Below, one piece after another: positions 14,927-17,789 of a DNA stretch of 17,789 nucleotides. The notes beneath the pieces are model-generated. The model was not told the DNA's origin, did not search any database, and worked only from the letters and a program-made list of their open reading frames with translations. Origin of the DNA: Bacilli bacterium (GTDB lineage Bacteria > Bacillota_I > Bacilli_A > RF39 > UBA660); the NCBI GenBank assembly GCA_016296185.1, contig JAEDJT010000032.1:1-17789 (forward strand). The letters are read 5' to 3'. Positions within the stretch are counted from its first letter, which is position 1. Each line of letters starts with the position of its first letter. The position numbers were made by a program, and so were the translations under genes.

Positions 14927-15670
14927 TTATTCTAATTCTTCTGAATGGATGTCTTTCATCCAATCATCGACTTCTTTTAAGTCTTTGGCTCCCGCCATTT
15001 TTGCTTGAAGATAAATATCCCAATTTAACTTCAATTCATATCGCTTAAACTCATCAAATAATTGATAAACAGTATATTGCATAAAAGAATTAATATCCTT
15101 TTTTTGCCCTACTGCTAATATTGAAACGTATCTGCTCAAAATTGCAACTTTATTAGGTTTTTCTTTTTGCGTTTCCGCAAGTTTTTGATGACGTTTCTTT
15201 AATTTATCAGCAATTTTTTTTGCCATATCTCCGCTAGGATTATATTTATTTTCATCATTTGTCGATAGACAAAATATAGAATTTAATATATCTAGAAAAC
15301 TATCATAATTTTTGTTATCTATAATAAAGCTCTCCTTTTCTTTAATAAGAGTAATATTATCTTCTAAAATAATTTGATAGTCTGGAAATATTAGCGCTAA
15401 CACCATTAAAACACAAGTTTTATTTTTCATTATTGTAATATTCTGTTCCTTCATTATTGACATTAATACATCAAAATTTGTGTAATTTTCTAAATGAATT
15501 TTGTCCTCATCATTCAATTTATCTTTTGAAAATCTAAGAAATTCACATCCAGTATAAAAATTTTCTTCTCCAATAAAAGCAATTTCATGTATAGTAGGTT
15601 GATGTATTGTTACTCTTGCTTCAGGAAAAGGAATATCATTTCCTGATAATAAAAGTAATTCATTATTCAT
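14927..15670 (-). CDS. Unidentified pre-tube protein, possibly chaperone-like (247 aa)
   Basis: The frame is open from an ATG at 15706, but I choose 15670 (MNNELLLLSGND) because GGAGG at 15681-15677 sits 6 nt before it and this gives an 8-nt ATGAATAA overlap with the preceding gene, a typical coupled start. The first 40 residues are beta-like (PEARVTIHQPTIHEIAFIGE); the middle holds the Lys-rich helix MAKKIADKLKKRHQKLAE; the end has MQYTVYQLFDEFKRYELKL and LQAKMAGAKDLKEVDDWM. A beta N-terminus with a helical end in which an aromatic helix is followed by a GA(K) turn reminds me of Gp15-type tail assembly proteins, but this is resemblance only. Role unknown; position just before the tube gene suggests tail assembly. 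Confidence 0.82.
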   Translation of the reverse strand: MNNELLLLSGNDIPFPEARVTIHQPTIHEIAFIGEENFYTGCEFLRFSKDKLNDEDKIHLENYTNFDVLMSIMKEQNITIMKNKTCVLMVLALIFPDYQIILEDNITLIKEKESFIIDNKNYDSFLDILNSIFCLSTNDENKYNPSGDMAKKIADKLKKRHQKLAETQKEKPNKVAILSRYVSILAVGQKKDINSFMQYTVYQLFDEFKRYELKLNWDIYLQAKMAGAKDLKEVDDWMKDIHSEELE

Positions 15671-16256
15671 TATTTTCCTCCGGTGGAATTTTATCATCGC
15701 TACCATGAACTGCTCTATAAGAAAGTGTATACCCAGATAAGTCTTGATTCAAAATTAATTGATTACAACCTAAAAAATTAAAAGTTCCTATTCCAGAAAG
15801 TTTACATTCATTCAAAATTCCATCTATATATCCAGCAATTTTTAAAGGTCGAACTTGATAATCTCTAATATCCCAATAATCAGTGTGACATATAATATCA
15901 AAATTTACAGTGCAATCTCTAAATTGAGGATTATTAGGATTAGTATAAAAATTATCAAATGAAATCATCAAATAAGCTTTTACTTCTTCATGTTCTCCAA
16001 ATTTAATCTTTGGAATAAAAGAAATATATCCTTCTTCAACAAGTTGTTTTAATGATTTTTTAATTTGCTCATTATAAATTTTATTATTTATATCTAAACA
16101 ATCTTCCATATTAATTACTAATAATCTTTTTAAATAATCGCTATATGGCTTGCTTTCGATAAATAATTTTCTTAAAATCGTTTCTATATCTTTTTGGCAA
16201 GATAAGAATGATGATGAACGAAACTCTGATGGTGGTATTATTACATCACGTTTCAT
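15663..16256 (-). CDS. Probable tail completion/terminator or neck protein (197 aa)
   Basis: Context and fold hints point to a neck protein that caps the tail or joins it to the head. The N-terminal half is helical (SCQKDIETILRKLFIES); the C-terminal half is beta-rich and contains HTDYWDIRDYQVRPLKIAGY followed by IDGILNECKLSGIGTFNFL, the pattern of conserved arginine-proline, a helix and a strand that I associate with tail completion/terminator proteins. It follows the probable head-closure gene and comes two genes before the tube gene, the usual slot for this function. AAGGAG at 16272-16267 is 10 nt from the ATG. Its last codons carry the ribosome site of the next gene and its stop overlaps that gene's start. 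Confidence 0.8.
   Translation of the reverse strand: MKRDVIIPPSEFRSSSFLSCQKDIETILRKLFIESKPYSDYLKRLLVINMEDCLDINNKIYNEQIKKSLKQLVEEGYISFIPKIKFGEHEEVKAYLMISFDNFYTNPNNPQFRDCTVNFDIICHTDYWDIRDYQVRPLKIAGYIDGILNECKLSGIGTFNFLGCNQLILNQDLSGYTLSYRAVHGSDDKIPPEENNE
15677..15681 (-). promoter_or_regulatory. Ribosome site that decides the start at 15670
   Basis: GGAGG on the minus strand, 6 nt before ATG 15670 and inside the end of the preceding coding region. The more distal in-frame ATG at 15706 has no comparable site, so 15670 is preferred. Confidence 0.75.
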
Positions 16257-16284
16257 ATTTATATAACTCCTTTTATATCTCTTT

Positions 16285-17259
16285 TTATAAAGAATTAATA
16301 GTAATATGTAATATTACATCTTCTTCATTTTCTTTTTTATATATTAAATCAAACTCTCCACTTCTTCCTGTTTTAATCATTAGTTCAACTGCGGAATCTG
16401 TTTGAGACATTATATAAGCTTTATTATTATTTACTTCCCATATTCCTCCATTTGTATTTTCTACTGAAAAGTGAACTTCATCATAAGGATATACAATAGT
16501 AGGTCCTACAATATAAGGAAAATTTTTATCTATTGGTTTTTCTTCTGGTTTTTCAATGTTATCTATTGTATCTTTTATACTATTAGTATAATCTTCTTTT
16601 AATGCTACTTCAATGATACCTTCAATACTTATTGCATCAACAGCTTGCACTTCATATGATTTTCCACTTACTTTTACTTTAGTAAATCTATGAAAGTAAT
16701 CTTCTGTTAATTCATCTTTTGTAATAAACATAGTTAAATCATAATTTAGATCATTCCATGTTACTCCAGAGCCCTTCATATTTTTCTTTGTGTGCCATAT
16801 GATTGCGGTCTCCGCTGGTCCGCATAAGTATACTTTATATTTATCATCACCTATTTTAACATCATATCTACATTTTCTAATTTCAGCTCTAAAATAAGCA
16901 TTTTCTTCAAGTCGTTGTAAATATACTAACCAATAGGTATCTGTTTCTTTCCATTTGAAAACATCTCCTGCTTTCATTCCTATATCTTCTAAGCCATCTA
17001 TAGTTTTACCTTTTCTATCGGAATTTAAACAAATATCTCTAAATGGAATAGAAATGATTTTATCATCATAATCATTTTTTAATTTGTCTGGATTAATTAA
17101 ACATCTAAATTCTCGTCCATCTGCAAGAACTGCGGTTTCTGCTTGATAAGAATAAAGTAAAGCTTTATTTAAACTTCTTTGTTTATCCTTAATTAATCGA
17201 CCTTCCTGATTACCGCCATGATAATTTAATCTAAGATTTAATGTTTCTAATCCTGACAT
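16285..17259 (-). CDS. Probable head-closure/head-tail connector protein with C-terminal Ig-like domain
   Basis: Likely a neck protein sealing the portal or adaptor opening. GDVFKWKETDTYWLVYLQ followed by AYFRAEIRKCRY resembles head-closure (head-tail joining) proteins, where a GD turn and a paired aromatic strand form the barrel. An earlier stretch, LYSYQAETAVLADGREFRCL, leads into a conserved-looking INPDKL-DYDDK-IPFRDICLN block. After a Glu/Lys/Pro-rich linker, about the last 75 residues form an Ig-like beta domain (IVGPTIVYPYDEVHFSVENT, GGIWEV, GRSGEFDLIYK). Start is uncertain: ATG 17259 (MSGLETLNLRL, 324 aa) overlaps the previous gene by 13 nt, while ATG 17292 (335 aa) overlaps by 46 nt. 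Neither has a clear ribosome site, so translation is probably coupled; I prefer 17259 for the shorter overlap. AAGGAG of the next gene follows its TAA. Confidence 0.82.
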   Translation of the reverse strand: MSGLETLNLRLNYHGGNQEGRLIKDKQRSLNKALLYSYQAETAVLADGREFRCLINPDKLKNDYDDKIISIPFRDICLNSDRKGKTIDGLEDIGMKAGDVFKWKETDTYWLVYLQRLEENAYFRAEIRKCRYDVKIGDDKYKVYLCGPAETAIIWHTKKNMKGSGVTWNDLNYDLTMFITKDELTEDYFHRFTKVKVSGKSYEVQAVDAISIEGIIEVALKEDYTNSIKDTIDNIEKPEEKPIDKNFPYIVGPTIVYPYDEVHFSVENTNGGIWEVNNNKAYIMSQTDSAVELMIKTGRSGEFDLIYKKENEEDVILHITINSL

Positions 17260-17564
17260 TTTTCTATTAGTGTACTTACTAAACTTAAGCATTCAAAAAT
17301 AGTTCTTCTATATTCAAAGAAATCTGTTTCTTTTTCTAAAGTAAGTAACCCTTCTAATTTACATAATAATTGGAATAAAATATCATGCTGGTCGATTAGC
17401 AATCTATCCATTCCCGCAAACTCTTCAACAATTGTATTTAATGGAGCTTGCCATTCTATACCTTCTTCTCTATTTGGAAGCAATTTATAAATTTGATTAG
17501 TCAGTCTTTTTAAATTTGCTTTAATAGATGCAATATCTATTTCGCTATCATATTTAATCTTCAT
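17247..17564 (-). CDS. Small helical neck-region protein of unknown function (105 aa)
   Basis: The frame is open from 17603, but ATG 17564 (MKIKYDSEIDIASIKANLKR) has AAGGAGG at 17580-17574, 9 nt upstream, and is the better start. The protein looks almost entirely helical, with LKRLTNQIYKLLPNREEGI near the start and MDRLLIDQHDILFQLLCKLE in the middle, and has no membrane segment or signal. It overlaps the preceding gene by 11 nt and the next by at least 13 nt, so the three are translated as a coupled block. I do not recognise it; its place among connector genes suggests a small neck or morphogenesis factor. Confidence 0.75.
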   Translation of the reverse strand: MKIKYDSEIDIASIKANLKRLTNQIYKLLPNREEGIEWQAPLNTIVEEFAGMDRLLIDQHDILFQLLCKLEGLLTLEKETDFFEYRRTIFECLSLVSTLIEKCQD

Positions 17565-17789
17565 TATATTTAACCTCCTTTGGAGGCTCAATAATTTGAC
17601 CAAAAGTAGAATGTACTATTCCATTTATATCAGCTTTTCTTCTTTTATATAATCTTTGTAAATGAAACCCTTCTCTCTCATAATCTTTTTTAATAGCTAA
17701 TAATTTTTGCATATGATTAGCCTGAGAAGTAAACTTAAAATCAGAACCACTATATTTCATTCTAGTATTTTCAACAGAAGCTAATTGCT
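17554..17789 (-). CDS. 3' end of an unidentified neck-region gene (5' part outside window)
   Basis: The frame is open to the right edge: in-frame codons for QLASVENTR precede the first visible ATG at 17760, and no ribosome site lies before that ATG. I therefore read this as the last 77 codons of a longer gene, not as a 68-residue protein. The visible end is basic and helical (NHMQKLLAIKKDYEREGFHL, LYKRRK) and finishes with a Pro/Glu/Lys tail (IIEPPKEVKYNED). The ribosome site of the next gene lies inside its last codons. Position suggests a head or connector protein; the family is not recognised. Confidence 0.65.
   Translation of the reverse strand, partial: QLASVENTRMKYSGSDFKFTSQANHMQKLLAIKKDYEREGFHLQRLYKRRKADINGIVHSTFGQIIEPPKEVKYNED
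17574..17580 (-). promoter_or_regulatory. Ribosome site that decides the start at 17564
   Basis: AAGGAGG on the minus strand, 9 nt before ATG 17564. It lies inside the upstream coding region and makes the more distal ATG at 17603 unlikely. Confidence 0.75.

Noticed and set aside
15671..15706. Longer N-terminus for the pre-tube protein from ATG 15706.
   Set aside because: The strong ribosome site and the 8-nt coupled overlap favour 15670; the extra residues (MVAMIKFHRRKI) are just the other frame of the upstream gene's end.
17554..17760. A separate 68-residue gene starting at ATG 17760.
   Set aside because: The frame is open upstream to the window edge and the ATG has no ribosome site, so it is the end of a longer gene.

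Overview
The window is a stretch of a tailed-phage (Caudoviricetes) genome, or of a prophage, carrying the head-to-tail joining and tail-building genes. All ten genes I can support lie on the minus strand, so transcription runs from the right edge to the left edge. The DNA is very AT-rich (roughly 70% by eye). Ribosome sites are strong AAGGAG(G) type, one promoter matches the sigma-70/sigma-A consensus exactly, and the standard bacterial code is used: every visible stop is TAA or TAG and tryptophan is TGG. This points to a low-GC Gram-positive host (Bacillota or a relative). No sheath gene is visible between connector and tube genes, and the tape measure is very large, so a siphovirus with a long flexible tail is the best reading.

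Layout in transcription order (right to left): 17789-17554, the end of an unidentified neck-region gene entering from outside the window; 17564-17247, a small helical protein; 17259 (or 17292)-16285, a probable head-closure/connector protein with an Ig-like C-terminal domain; 16256-15663, a probable tail-completion/terminator protein; 15670-14927, an unidentified protein just before the tube gene that may be chaperone-like; 14899-13946, the major tail (tube) protein; a terminator hairpin; 13880-12426, an unidentified 484-residue protein; a perfect extended -10 promoter; 12366-11830, the tail assembly chaperone; a second strong terminator hairpin; 11725-3191, the 2844-residue tape measure protein; a third hairpin built partly from the last codons of the tape measure gene; and 3088 to the left edge, a large tail-tip/fibre protein of which 1029 residues are visible and which continues outside the window.

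The connector and completion proteins seal the head and join it to a tube of major tail protein. The tube polymerises around the tape measure with help of the chaperone, and the large leftmost protein forms part of the host-facing tip. Genes from the right edge to 14927 are tightly packed, with overlaps and coupled starts. From the tube gene onward the style changes: each abundantly needed product (tube protein, chaperone) is followed by an intrinsic terminator placed almost against the ribosome site of the next, less-needed gene, and the chaperone gene has its own consensus promoter. This looks like transcriptional dosing of tail parts, and it is the most interesting feature of the window.

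There is no gene-free stretch over 300 bases; the longest gaps (about 100 bases on each side of the tape measure gene) hold the terminators described. I saw no tRNA, CRISPR array, insertion sequence, integrase or attachment site.
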